Shown here: in pieces, positions 9,130 to 17,841 of the stretch | How positions within the stretch are numbered: the first letter of the stretch is position 1 | Layout of the letters: every line of letters starts with the position of its first letter | Assembly (NCBI GenBank): GCA_964472875.1 | Contig: CAYYMD010000015.1 | Span: forward strand, 1 to 55,860 | Direction of reading: 5' to 3' | Length of the DNA stretch: 55,860 bases | Origin: CAYYMD01 sp964472875 | Lineage (GTDB): Bacteria > Planctomycetota > Phycisphaerae > SM23-33 | Notes under the pieces: generated by a model | What the model saw: only the letters and a program-made list of their open reading frames with translations | Database searches by the model: none | Told to the model about the DNA's origin: nothing | Position numbers and translations under genes: made by a program

Positions 9130-9952
9130 AGTTCACCAGTTCCACGCCCGCCCGCCGGAAGGCATCCGCCACCGCCGGCTCGCACAGCGCCTCGAGTTCG
9201 CGCCGTCGCGACTCAAGCAGGCGGGTCTGCCCTGCGTCGAGCCCGGCGGGATTTCCCGGATGGGTCATAATTTCCGTAACGCCCCGGCGGAGCATGACGG
9301 CGGCCTTGCACAGCCATCCCGACGATATCCCGCCGACACGGGCCACGCCCCACGTTCCGCCGGTGGCGAAGCAGTCGGTCGTTATTGTCGCATCTATTCT
9401 CATGTTGCAGTTCAGTATCACGCTGAGCCGCCTCTGCCCGGCCGGGGCGCCCTCCAGCCGCCGCACGGCCGCCGGCTCGCCCAGCCGCCGCACGAACGGG
9501 ATATTGTACCGCCTCGCCAGCTCCACCACACGCGCGAAAATCGGCGCGAAGGCGTGACAGTGGCGATGGCTGTCAAGGTGCGTGGGCCGCACGCCGTGGT
9601 CCAGTGCCCAGCGAATCTGTGCTTCGAACTCGTCCCGCACCGCGCTGAGCGCCCACGGCCGCGTCGCGCAATCGAGAATCACGCCCATTGCGCTTCTGTC
9701 CATCAGCCCGTCATCCGCGGCCAGTCGGCGGCCGGCATGCGACAGCGGCGGGCCCTGCGAGACGTTCAGGTGCACGCCCACACCCAGCCGCGGCGCATCG
9801 GCCAGAAGCCGCACGGCCTCGGCGGCCGCGGGCATGTTGCACGCCATAGTCGCGGAGGTCACAACGCCTTCGCGGTGCGCGCGAAGTATGCCCTCGCTGA
9901 CACCCGCCGACCAGCCGAAATCGTCGGCATTTATTATAACCCGCTTGTTCAT
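9089..9952 (-). CDS. YdjC/HpnK-family carbohydrate deacetylase
   Basis: This 287-residue protein has the YdjC-fold signature at its start (RVIINADDFGWSAGVSEGI), with the metal-binding Asp pair, followed by GVGVHLN and the THLDSHRHCHAF histidine cluster. The family removes N-acetyl groups from sugars attached to lipids or oligosaccharides; HpnK does so in hopanoid glycolipids. Next to a polyprenyl-phosphate glycosyltransferase it most likely trims a lipid-linked amino sugar. The exact substrate is not readable. Confidence 0.88.
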   Translation of the reverse strand: MNKRVIINADDFGWSAGVSEGILRAHREGVVTSATMACNMPAAAEAVRLLADAPRLGVGVHLNVSQGPPLSHAGRRLAADDGLMDRSAMGVILDCATRPWALSAVRDEFEAQIRWALDHGVRPTHLDSHRHCHAFAPIFARVVELARRYNIPFVRRLGEPAAVRRLEGAPAGQRRLSVILNCNMRIDATITTDCFATGGTWGVARVGGISSGWLCKAAVMLRRGVTEIMTHPGNPAGLDAGQTRLLESRRRELEALCEPAVADAFRRAGVELVNYGDIADEKPRQPH

Positions 9953-10064
9953 TCCTACATTCCTGCCGCCCGCACGATTATAATGCCGTCCGGCGGGTTG
10001 TTACAATTCGCCGATATATCGAGCGAGAGTCGCAAATTGTAAACAATACGGAAAGGGTTGAGTA

Positions 10065-10400
10065 ATGAGTAACGAAATATGGGTCGCCGTGGGCTTCGTC
10101 GGGCAGGTGATTTTCGGCCTGAGGTTCATCGTCCAGTGGATCGCCACCGAGCGCAGGAAGCGCTCCGTGGTGCCGGTGGCGTTCTGGTATCTTTCGCTGG
10201 TGGGTTCGGTGATACTGCTGTCCTACGCCATCTACCGCCTCGACCCGGTCTTCATCGCCGGCTTCTCGCTGAACATGATAATCTACCTGCGCAACCTGTA
10301 TTTCATTCACTGCCACCCCAAAGAGGAACCAGTGACCACAGAGAAGGAAGCGCTCGACGGCGTCGCCCCGTACGAATCTACAGATGAGAACCAGCCGTAG
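10065..10400 (+). CDS. LpxB N-terminal-domain (LAB_N) membrane protein
   Basis: This 111-residue protein matches the stand-alone LAB_N family: three or four short helices with VGFVGQVIFGLRFIVQW, then RRKRSVVPVAFWYLSL and SLNMIIYLRNLYFI. The start ATG is preceded by GGAAAGGG. The family is often encoded beside GT2 and ArnT-like genes that make lipid-linked sugars, as here. It lacks the catalytic part of LpxB, so it is not itself a disaccharide synthase. The last residues are polar and probably cytoplasmic. Confidence 0.85.
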   Translation: MSNEIWVAVGFVGQVIFGLRFIVQWIATERRKRSVVPVAFWYLSLVGSVILLSYAIYRLDPVFIAGFSLNMIIYLRNLYFIHCHPKEEPVTTEKEALDGVAPYESTDENQP

Positions 10401-10412
10401 CCGCAGGTTAAT

Positions 10413-10473
10413 CAGTTCCGCATGCAACCCTGCCCACTGGGCCTACCTGCATGCGGCAAGCATACAGGAACTG
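10413..10473. repeat. Nested inverted repeat between convergent genes
   Basis: CCGCATGCA (10418-10426) and TGCATGCGG (10448-10456) form a perfect nine-base stem. It is extended by CAGTTCC at 10413 pairing with GGAACTG near 10467. It lies between the LAB_N gene and the convergent toxin gene and may end transcription from either side, though there is no U-tract. Confidence 0.45.
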
Positions 10474-10503
10474 CATCCCCTGCCACTGATTTCCGCGCAC
10501 CTC

Positions 10504-10758
10504 TTATCTATACGCCTCCCGCCTGTGTCGCACGGAATATATGGTCACCGTACGGTCTTTTTTATTTATGTCGTACAGGACACGGTATTTCCCCACACGA
10601 AGACGGTAACCTTCGAAGCCCTTGAGTTTTCTCGCGCCCCTGCAATGAGGATCGGTCCGGAGTTTCAGAATAGCCCTGTCTATCCGCTCGAATGTATCCT
10701 GCTCAAGTGCGGACATTTCCTTCTGCGCCGAGCGGGTAATGCGCAGCGTCCACTTCAC
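10504..10758 (-). CDS. RelE/ParE-family toxin
   Basis: This 84-residue protein has the RelE/ParE pattern: a start WTLRITRSAQKEMSAL, the DPHCRGARKLKGFEGYRLRVGKYRVLYDI core and a final RHRREAYR. RelE-type members cleave mRNA in the ribosomal A site, and the basic C-terminal residues needed for that are present. Its start overlaps the stop of the upstream antitoxin gene by four bases (ATGA), the usual order for such pairs. Confidence 0.9.
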   Translation of the reverse strand: MKWTLRITRSAQKEMSALEQDTFERIDRAILKLRTDPHCRGARKLKGFEGYRLRVGKYRVLYDINKKDRTVTIYSVRHRREAYR

Positions 10759-10961
10759 TTTTGTCCTGCCCCCGTTGTGCGCTTGCTGCGAAATTTATTG
10801 TAATCCTCGGTCGGCTCTTGGCGACGGGAGGCGATAATCATTGCATCTTCTTCAGTTTCGCTAAGCACGCCGGAAGATATCAACCTGTCGACGAGCCCCT
10901 TGCGCTGTTCGGGTTCCAGCCCCGCTACTATAGTAACAATGCCGTCCACTACCTGTGTCAT
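10755..10961 (-). CDS. Antitoxin partner of the RelE/ParE toxin
   Basis: This 68-residue acidic protein lies directly upstream of the toxin. It has the usual antitoxin layout: an N-terminal helical part (MTQVVDGIVTIVAGLEPEQ) and a flexible charged C-terminal tail (EPTEDYNKFRSKRTTG) that would wrap around the toxin. No clear DNA-binding motif was recognised. Its role is inferred from position. Confidence 0.75.
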   Translation of the reverse strand: MTQVVDGIVTIVAGLEPEQRKGLVDRLISSGVLSETEEDAMIIASRRQEPTEDYNKFRSKRTTGAGQK

Positions 10962-11005
10962 TGGAAAAATCTCCGCTTAAATTGCACTCTTAATGTGATG
11001 AATTA

Positions 11006-11034
11006 ATTATACTAAATCATCCGTGTTAATACAA
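11006..11034 (-). promoter_or_regulatory. Promoter of the RelE/ParE toxin-antitoxin operon
   Basis: On the minus strand TTGTAT (11034-11029) and TATAAT (11011-11006) are separated by 17 bases and lie about 45 bases before the antitoxin start. Confidence 0.55.
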
Positions 11035-11095
11035 GATTTTGAAAGTGATATTGGACTTGTTGAATCGGCGATATGTTAATTTGTTACTTCCATTA

Positions 11096-12997
11096 TTAAT
11101 CGGTTTCGGGGCCGGTCGGCCTGTTTGTGTTTATAAGGTATATCCGCCCCCAGTCCTGCGATTCGACCGACTCGGAAACGTAAGCCACCCGGCCCAGTTT
11201 TTCGGGCGTTGTGCGGCAGGTAGTTTTGACGTCGTCTTCCTCGAGCGTGTAACCGCCGTTTTTGCTCCGGCCGGCCAGTCCCATCTCCACCAGTCCCGTA
11301 TCGCAGGTAACCAGCCACGTTGCGTTCGAATTTTTAATCTCCGCGACGACATCTTCGCCGGCGCCTGTGAGCCGGCGGCCGAAACGGCCCATGTAAAGTT
11401 CCGTGCATAATTTCTCCGCCTTGTAAACGGCGAATTCGTCGCCGCCGATTTTCCGCTCGGCCGTTCGGGCGAACCGCAGCATTTTATCGCCGTCGCCGCT
11501 GCGTGCGGCGGTATTTATGAAATGCGTGTCCAGGAAGACAACGCCCAGCATGCCGACGCATCCGGCCAGAATGAGCCGCCTGATTTTCCACCGCAGCGAC
11601 GCCCTCACGGCGTAGATTATCACCCCCGCGCCGACAGCGCCCACGGCGGCGGTCAGCCACAACGTCAAATTTCCGGCCTCGCCCACGGGTCGGAAAATTT
11701 CACTTACCCCGGCCGGCAGGTAGGATTGCGCGAAGAACCCGGCCGCCCCGAGCAAGCCGACCGAGCCCACGAAAATAACCGCCCCGGCGAAGACGTGTCG
11801 CACCGTCGAGGCCGTTTTGTCGGCCGCACCGCGGCGGATGAGTTCCTTCATCGCCCATGCGCCCATCAGCGCGGCCGCGGCGTAACACGGCAGCAGATAA
11901 TCCGGCCGGAAACCGTGCGATATCGAAAACGGAACCACCACCGCCACTATCCAGCACAGCGGCAGGCAAAGAGGCGAGCCGCGGCCGAGCCACCGCAGCG
12001 GATGCACCAGCAACATCGCCCCGATTGCGTATACCGAAACCGGCAGCAGGTAATACAGCAGGTACGTTACCGCAGGGGCGGACGCGGCCTTTGGCGGCGA
12101 TGTCCCTGCTCCGGTGAGTCGCTGGAAATATTCAAACCACACTATGTGGCGGAATTCCTCTCCGCCGTGGATGAGCATGGCCGCCCACAGCGGCGTCAGC
12201 ACTATAAACGTCGCGAGCAGGCCCCAGCCAAGGCGCAAATCGCGTGCGGCGCGGCGAATCCGTCGCATGATTACGCGGAACACCACGGTCGCCTTCGCGG
12301 CCAGACCGTCGACCACGCCAAGCGCGCCGAAGCCCGGCGCCAACACCGCCGCAAGGCCAAGCGCCGCGGCGATAATAGGATAATTGGCCATGCCCCATCC
12401 CTTGGCCAGTGCGCCCAGCAGCATGAAAATCCAGAACGCAGCCGCCCACCGGCCGCGATGCCCCGCCGGAGCGCGGTGGAACAGCAGCCGGTCGCCACAG
12501 AATATCGCCCCGGTCATCAGCGCGCACAGAAGCATATCGGTGGTGGCGATGTAGGCCATCTTGCTCATGTGCATACAGGTTGCCCAGGTGCACGCGGCCA
12601 GCATGCCCGCCGGCGGCCCGTACCACCGCCGCCCCAGCAGGAACACCATAACGACCATCGCGGCCGCGGCCAGTATCGTCGGCAGTCGGAAGACAAAATC
12701 GTTATACGCCCCGGTAATCTTCAGAGTCCCGGCCAGCAGCCAGGTATAGAGAGGAGGTTTTCTGGGCAGTTGCCCGGCCTGGTTCCGCGGCAGCAGCCAG
12801 TCGCCGCTTTCCAGCGCGCCGACAGACGCCCCCACCTGCCACAGTTGAGCATAGCGATACGTGTTCGGCGGTCCGTGCGCGGCGGCGGCCACTACGACCG
12901 CCAGCAGCAGAATCGCCGCGGACAGTCCCGCCGCGGCTCGTCCGCCGTTGCGGGGCCGTTGCCGAACATCGTCGATTTTCCCTTCGGATAGGCCCAT
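11096..12997 (-). CDS. GT39/ArnT-like membrane glycosyltransferase
   Basis: This protein of about 633 residues has the GT-C layout of the ArnT/PMT group. An N-terminal transmembrane helix is followed by an acidic loop (QLWQVGASVGALESGDWLLPRN) and the characteristic RKPPLYTW, then about a dozen hydrophobic segments and a soluble C-terminal domain from about residue 490. These enzymes move a sugar from a polyprenyl-phosphate carrier to lipid or protein on the outer side of the membrane. The GT2 enzyme at 8.1 kb would make such a carrier. I used ATG 12997; GTG 13003 is an alternative two codons upstream. Confidence 0.85.
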   Translation of the reverse strand: MGLSEGKIDDVRQRPRNGGRAAAGLSAAILLLAVVVAAAAHGPPNTYRYAQLWQVGASVGALESGDWLLPRNQAGQLPRKPPLYTWLLAGTLKITGAYNDFVFRLPTILAAAAMVVMVFLLGRRWYGPPAGMLAACTWATCMHMSKMAYIATTDMLLCALMTGAIFCGDRLLFHRAPAGHRGRWAAAFWIFMLLGALAKGWGMANYPIIAAALGLAAVLAPGFGALGVVDGLAAKATVVFRVIMRRIRRAARDLRLGWGLLATFIVLTPLWAAMLIHGGEEFRHIVWFEYFQRLTGAGTSPPKAASAPAVTYLLYYLLPVSVYAIGAMLLVHPLRWLGRGSPLCLPLCWIVAVVVPFSISHGFRPDYLLPCYAAAALMGAWAMKELIRRGAADKTASTVRHVFAGAVIFVGSVGLLGAAGFFAQSYLPAGVSEIFRPVGEAGNLTLWLTAAVGAVGAGVIIYAVRASLRWKIRRLILAGCVGMLGVVFLDTHFINTAARSGDGDKMLRFARTAERKIGGDEFAVYKAEKLCTELYMGRFGRRLTGAGEDVVAEIKNSNATWLVTCDTGLVEMGLAGRSKNGGYTLEEDDVKTTCRTTPEKLGRVAYVSESVESQDWGRIYLINTNRPTGPETD

Positions 12998-13039
12998 TAA
13001 CACCGGCCGGCCCGTCCCGCCCGCTCGGCGGGCGGCAGG

Positions 13040-14020
13040 TTATTTTTCCTGGAGTTCACGGATGCGCTTATGCGCGAAACTTACGTTGGAGGAGTTAAAC
13101 TGCTCGTGCTCGATCGCCGCCCGGTAGCACTCGATTGCCTTGCCGTAGTTGTGCAGACGGTAATCGTGGACGACGGCCGCCTGGAAACGCGCCGGCTTGG
13201 GAAGGGTCGGGTCCCACTGCCATGCCCGCTTGTACCAGTGGACCGCGCGGACGTTCTCGTTGAAATATTCCTTGTATATCTCGGCGATATAATACGCCGA
13301 CAGGGCGATTTTGGTCGATTGCGGATACTTGTGTATCAGTTCGCGGAAGGTCATCAGCGCCTTGCGCTCCTTGTCGTAATCGATGACAAGCGGCAGTATG
13401 CGGCCTTTCTCGTAAAGTTTCATCGCCTTTTCATACATCTGGTCCGCCTCGGGGATTACTTCCTGCGGTTCGAGGTCCGCAGGGGGTATCTCGGCCGAGA
13501 GGAAATACGTGTACGTGCGGATGGGGTCGAACCGCTCGAGGATGTTCTGCACGCACTTCATCTTGAGATCGTTGCCGCGGCGGCGGTACAGGTCGGCCAG
13601 TTCCTTCACGGCCTGCTTCCAGTTCTGCCGGGCCTGGATGACGGCCTCGACGAGGTATTTCTCATCGGCACGGCCGATGGACTCGCCCTCCGGCGGCTTG
13701 ATTGTCTCCACGCCCTGCCACTGGAACTGCTGGGCCTGGGCGAGGTTCTTCAGCTCGCGCTGCGTCCAGGTGTACTTGTCGAGGTTGCCCACCTTCTGGT
13801 AATACCCGGCCAGCACCTCGAGGCGATACTTGTAATTGACCCTCGCGGCCTCGACGGACCTGACGGCCGCGCGTTCGGTGGCGTCATTTTCCGGCACCGC
13901 CAGGACGTCGACTTTTTCCCAGTCGGCCCTACGCGGAGCCGACGGCGGTCGGTCGCAAGCAAGAGAAACAAAAGACAACACGAAACCCGCTGCCGCTGCC
14001 AGACTTATCATTTTTCTCAT
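13040..14020 (-). CDS. TPR-containing lipoprotein
   Basis: The start at 14020 is favoured by AAGGAG about ten bases upstream and by the lipoprotein signal peptide that follows (MRKMISLAAAAGFVLSFV, lipobox SLAC). The 326-residue product is almost entirely helical. Repeats such as STKIALSAYYIAEIYKEY, VRAVHWYKRAWQWDP and YGKAIECYRAAIE look like TPR units (about residues 225-320). It is probably an envelope scaffold protein. The partner is unknown. Confidence 0.8.
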   Translation of the reverse strand: MRKMISLAAAAGFVLSFVSLACDRPPSAPRRADWEKVDVLAVPENDATERAAVRSVEAARVNYKYRLEVLAGYYQKVGNLDKYTWTQRELKNLAQAQQFQWQGVETIKPPEGESIGRADEKYLVEAVIQARQNWKQAVKELADLYRRRGNDLKMKCVQNILERFDPIRTYTYFLSAEIPPADLEPQEVIPEADQMYEKAMKLYEKGRILPLVIDYDKERKALMTFRELIHKYPQSTKIALSAYYIAEIYKEYFNENVRAVHWYKRAWQWDPTLPKPARFQAAVVHDYRLHNYGKAIECYRAAIEHEQFNSSNVSFAHKRIRELQEK

Positions 14021-14145
14021 TTGATGGCTCCTTGTTCCCGGTTTTACCGAAACGTCGGACAATTAATTATTACGCCTTCCGGCGTCGCATGCAAGAATTT
14101 AGCGCGACATATTATAAACTTCTTCGGACGGGACCCGTTTCGCTC

Positions 14146-14174
14146 TTGCGGGAATTCGGATGTGCGTTTACACT
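14146..14174 (+). promoter_or_regulatory. Candidate promoter of cooC-fhs
   Basis: TTGCGG (14146-14151) and TACACT (14169-14174) are 17 bases apart, about 30 bases before the cooC ATG. Confidence 0.35.
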
Positions 14175-14205
14175 ACCGTCGCCAAGGCGTTTAACGGAGC
14201 CATAT

Positions 14206-14985
14206 ATGAAAATTGCCATCTCCGGAAAAGGCGGCGTCGGAAAGACCACGCTGACGGCACTGCTCATAGGCGCGGCCGCGGTAAAAAACAGGCGCGTCAT
14301 CGCCATAGACGCCGACCCGGACGCGAATCTCGCATCTGCGTTCGGCATACCCCCCGGCAAGACTCCCACGCCCATTTCTCTCATGCGCGACCTCATCGAG
14401 GAGCGGACCGGCTCCAAGGGCGACTACGGCGGGTACTTCAAACTCAATCCGGAAGTCGACGACCTGCCCGAGAAGTACGCAATCAGAATCGGCGGGTTCC
14501 GCCTGCTGGTGCTGGGTGGAGTGACCAGCGGCGGGTCTGGTTGCATATGTCCGGCCACGGCGCTTATCAAGGCCCTGCTGACACACCTTGTGCTGGGGCG
14601 CGACGAAGACCTGATTATGGACATGGAGGCGGGCATCGAACACCTCGGCCGGGCCACCGGGCAGACAATGGATGCGCTGGTCGTTGTGGTTGATCCGGGC
14701 CCGTGGAGCGCTACCACCGCACACCGGGTGCGCGAACTGGCCGGCGACATCGGATTGAAAAATATCTTCGCCGTGGCCAACCGCGTTACCGACGCGGCGC
14801 AGGTGGACGAGATACGCGGCCGGCTCGGCGACGTGCCGCTTATCGGCTCGATATCGCACGATGCGAAACTAATCGGCCCGCTGTTTTCGACGGACGACGA
14901 GAACGAGATTGTTCCGGCCGAGGGAATCAACGCCCACCTTGTGCGGGCGCGGGAAATCCTCGGCGAAATAGAAGACCGTATCTGA
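14206..14985 (+). CDS. cooC: CooC-type nickel-inserting ATPase for CO dehydrogenase
   Basis: This 259-residue MinD/ParA-like ATPase begins MKIAISGKGGVGKTTL, with the deviant P-loop at residues 7-15. I chose the ATG at 14206, preceded by AACGGAGCC, because the upstream in-frame extension has no family similarity. The CooC hallmark Cys-X-Cys (Cys113, Cys115, in GCICPATALI) is present; in characterised CooC dimers it binds Ni or Zn. The protein matures the Ni-Fe-S C-cluster of CO dehydrogenase. Formate-tetrahydrofolate ligase follows 25 bases later, so the pair belongs to the Wood-Ljungdahl pathway. The CODH/ACS subunits are not in this window. Confidence 0.92.
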   Translation: MKIAISGKGGVGKTTLTALLIGAAAVKNRRVIAIDADPDANLASAFGIPPGKTPTPISLMRDLIEERTGSKGDYGGYFKLNPEVDDLPEKYAIRIGGFRLLVLGGVTSGGSGCICPATALIKALLTHLVLGRDEDLIMDMEAGIEHLGRATGQTMDALVVVVDPGPWSATTAHRVRELAGDIGLKNIFAVANRVTDAAQVDEIRGRLGDVPLIGSISHDAKLIGPLFSTDDENEIVPAEGINAHLVRAREILGEIEDRI

Positions 14986-15010
14986 AACACTTTAGAATCA
15001 GGAGACAACC

Positions 15011-16759
15011 ATGAGCAAGTCAGTGCCTTCCGATATTGAAATTTCGCGTGCGGCGACGCCCAGGCCCATAAACGAGATAGCCGAAGAGGCGGGCATCCGT
15101 CCCGAGGAACTGGAGCCATACGGCAAGACCAAGGCAAAGGTCAAACTCAGCATCCTCGACCGCCTGACCGACGCGCCCAACGGCAAATACATAGACGTAA
15201 CCGCCATCACCCCCACCCCGCTTGGCGAGGGCAAGACGACCACCTCGGCCGGACTCACGCAGGCGATGGGACTTATCGGCAAAAACGTGTTCCTGTGCAT
15301 ACGCCAGCCGTCGATGGGCCCGACCTTCGGCATCAAGGGCGGGGCCGCCGGCGGCGGTTACTCGCAGGTCATTCCCATGGAGGAGTTCAACCTGCACCTG
15401 ACCGGCGACATCCACGCCGTCAGCATCGCCAACAATCTGCTCGCGGCCGCCATCGACGCGCGTATCAAGCACGAGGAGCACGCCGGCGACCAGGCGTGGG
15501 CAAAGACGGGCCTGCCGCGGCTGGATATCGACCCCGAAACGGTAACCTGGCGGCGCGTAGTTGACGTCAACGACGCGGCGCTGCGGTACATCGAGACCGG
15601 GCGCAGCGATCACTGGATTGACGGCCCGCGGCGCGAGACCGGCTTCGACATCTCCGTGGCCAGCGAAATCATGGCCATACTTGCACTGGCAAAATCGCCG
15701 CAGGACATGCGGCGGCGCCTCGGCAACATCATCGTGGCCATGAACAAATCCGGCCGGCCCGTAACCGCCGAGGATCTCGGCTGCGCCGGGGCTATGATGG
15801 TGCTGCTTAAGGATGCGATTAAACCCAACCTCATGCAGACCATAGAGGGTCAGCCGGCATTCGTCCACGCCGGACCGTTCGCCAACATCGCTCACGGCAA
15901 CAGTTCCATCGTGGCCGACGAAATCGCTCTTAAACTCGCCGACTACGTCGTCACCGAGTCCGGCTTCGGCGCGGATATAGGCATGGAGAAATTCTTCGAT
16001 ATCAAGTGCCGCATAAGCGGGCTGGCGCCCGACTGCGTGGTGCTGGTGGCCACGGTTCGGGCGCTGAAGATGCACGGCGGCGGGCCGAAGGTAACCCCCG
16101 GAAAACCGCTGCCGAAAGAATACCTCGAGCAGCGCCTCGACCTGCTGGAGGTGGGCGTAAACAACCTCACGCGCAATATCGAAATCGCCAAAATGTTCGG
16201 CATACCGGTGGTCGTGGCCGTCAACCAGTTCCCCTCCGACACCGATGCGGAACTGGAAACGGTCCGCAAGGCCGCAGATTATGCCGGCGCCGAGGCGGCC
16301 GTGACGTGCAACCACTGGGCCAAGGGCGGCAAGGGCGCCACCGAACTGGCCGAGGCCGTGGTGGATGCGTGTGAAAAGCCGTCGAAATTCCAGTTGTTGT
16401 ATCCGGACGACATGCCCATAAAGCATAAGATTGAGACTATCGCCAAGCGGGTTTACCTGGCCCAGTCCGTCTCGTACGATCCGCTGGCCGAGAAGCAAAT
16501 CGCCTCCTACACCACTGCCGGGCTGAGCCACCTGCCGATGTGCATGGCCAAGACGCACCTGTCGCTTTCGCACGACCCGGCGCTGAAGGGCGTGCCCACC
16601 GGCTTTACCGTTCCGGTCCGCGAGGTTCGCGCCTCGGCCGGGGCGGGCTTCCTCTACCCGCTGCTTGGACAGATGCGCACCATGCCCGGCCTGCCGTCAA
16701 AGCCCGCCTTCCTCGACGTGGACCTGGACGAGAACGGCCACGTGGTCGGCATGTTCTGA
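15011..16759 (+). CDS. fhs: Formate--tetrahydrofolate ligase
   Basis: This 582-residue protein is slightly longer than the usual 557 residues. It catalyses the ATP-dependent joining of formate to tetrahydrofolate, the first methyl-branch step of the Wood-Ljungdahl pathway. Conserved segments include the P-loop TPLGEGKTTT, RQPSMGPTFGIKGGAAGGGY, FNLHLTGDIHA, and the C-terminal EVRASAGAGFLYPL and MPGLPS. The start follows CAGGAGACAACC. The gene lies just after cooC on the same strand and is probably in one operon with it. The enzyme also serves ordinary one-carbon metabolism, but the pairing with cooC points to acetogenic-type carbon flow. Confidence 0.97.
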   Translation: MSKSVPSDIEISRAATPRPINEIAEEAGIRPEELEPYGKTKAKVKLSILDRLTDAPNGKYIDVTAITPTPLGEGKTTTSAGLTQAMGLIGKNVFLCIRQPSMGPTFGIKGGAAGGGYSQVIPMEEFNLHLTGDIHAVSIANNLLAAAIDARIKHEEHAGDQAWAKTGLPRLDIDPETVTWRRVVDVNDAALRYIETGRSDHWIDGPRRETGFDISVASEIMAILALAKSPQDMRRRLGNIIVAMNKSGRPVTAEDLGCAGAMMVLLKDAIKPNLMQTIEGQPAFVHAGPFANIAHGNSSIVADEIALKLADYVVTESGFGADIGMEKFFDIKCRISGLAPDCVVLVATVRALKMHGGGPKVTPGKPLPKEYLEQRLDLLEVGVNNLTRNIEIAKMFGIPVVVAVNQFPSDTDAELETVRKAADYAGAEAAVTCNHWAKGGKGATELAEAVVDACEKPSKFQLLYPDDMPIKHKIETIAKRVYLAQSVSYDPLAEKQIASYTTAGLSHLPMCMAKTHLSLSHDPALKGVPTGFTVPVREVRASAGAGFLYPLLGQMRTMPGLPSKPAFLDVDLDENGHVVGMF

Positions 16760-16818
16760 TGCTATGCGCATGGCTATAGGTTTTGCAGTTTCGTTACGGG
16801 TGGATTAGAATTATCCGC

Positions 16819-17841
16819 ATGCACAGGATGATTGTATGCATAATTCTGGCCTCGGTTGTGTCGGTCTGGTCCGTTGCGGTCGGCCGGCCGAGCCGCCCGG
16901 CGACACAGCCGGCCGCGACCGAACCCACTACACGTTCGGCGCCTGCTGGTGCGCTGGGGCAAATCGAGAACATCCTGGAGCCCGACCGGAAGGAAAAACT
17001 CATAGTCTCCGACGTGCAGGACTACTCCACTCAGCTCGACGAGCCGGCTCTGTACCTGATGCTGTCGAAGGCGGCCCGCCTGCCGACACTGAGCGGCAAG
17101 CAGTTCGACCAACTCGACCAGCCGTCCTATCACAACATGCTGAACAAGCCCCGCCGCTACCGCCTTTTGCCCGTTCGCATAACGGTAATGGCCTACGCCG
17201 TAAAAAAACTCCACACCGGCCCCGACGGCGGCCTGTCGCCCTCGCCGCACTGGCCGAAGGACAAGCCCGTATGGCGTATCGATTGCCTGCACGCCCCCGG
17301 CGGCGACGAACGCCGCAAGGAGCCGATGCGCATATTTTCCGTGGCCGACCCGACGGAAATACTGGGCGAGCCGGACCGCACCGAAGCCGGCGAATTGATA
17401 TACGCCCCCGGCCGGCGGCTGGACATAGCGGGCGTGTTCTACAAGGTCTACAGCGGCTCCACCGTTGAGGGCAAGCGGGGCAACTTCCCGGTGGTGATAG
17501 CGTGGCAATACCGCAGCGGCGCCGGCGGGCTGTTTGTGGAAACTGCCACGCACCCGATAGTGGTAACGGCCCTGGCCGGGGTGGCGCTGCTGGCGGGCGG
17601 ATACCTCGTAATCCGCCGCCACATTTCGCGCATCCGCAGGGCGCGGTCGGCGCCGCGGGAATACCGCCCCAAACGCGACACCGCCGAAGAACCCGGGCGG
17701 CAATCGCCTTCGCCGGAAACCGATTACGTAGACCCCCTGCTGAAAGAGGCGGTGGAAGAGCACCGCAAACAGGCACGCCACAAGCGACAGGAACAGGCCC
17801 GACAAAAACACCAGGAACATGACCAGAACGATAAAAACTGA
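16819..17841 (+). CDS. Secreted or membrane-anchored protein, unknown
   Basis: This protein of about 340 residues begins with a signal peptide (MHRMIVCIILASVVSVWSVA), which decides the start at 16819. A proline/threonine-rich linker (RPATQPAATEPTTRSAP) follows. The mid part carries LPTLSGKQFDQLDQPSYHNM and GRRLDIAGVFYKVY. A transmembrane helix lies at about residues 240-262 (VVTALAGVALLAGGYLVI), and the C-terminal tail is highly charged and cytoplasmic (HRKQARHKRQEQARQKHQEH). The topology is a periplasmic domain with a coiled, basic tail. The 3' end overlaps the aroB start by 23 bases. The family is not recognised. Confidence 0.7.
   Translation: MHRMIVCIILASVVSVWSVAVGRPSRPATQPAATEPTTRSAPAGALGQIENILEPDRKEKLIVSDVQDYSTQLDEPALYLMLSKAARLPTLSGKQFDQLDQPSYHNMLNKPRRYRLLPVRITVMAYAVKKLHTGPDGGLSPSPHWPKDKPVWRIDCLHAPGGDERRKEPMRIFSVADPTEILGEPDRTEAGELIYAPGRRLDIAGVFYKVYSGSTVEGKRGNFPVVIAWQYRSGAGGLFVETATHPIVVTALAGVALLAGGYLVIRRHISRIRRARSAPREYRPKRDTAEEPGRQSPSPETDYVDPLLKEAVEEHRKQARHKRQEQARQKHQEHDQNDKN

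Noticed and set aside
11522..12991. Long + strand reading frame opposite the GT39 gene
   Set aside because: Rich in Arg, Gln and His with no motif; it is the shadow of the membrane-protein gene on the other strand.
15020..16573. Long minus-strand reading frame (over 500 codons) opposite fhs
   Set aside because: It lies wholly opposite a well-conserved gene, has no recognisable domain and is His/Arg-rich as expected for the reverse frame of GC-rich coding DNA.
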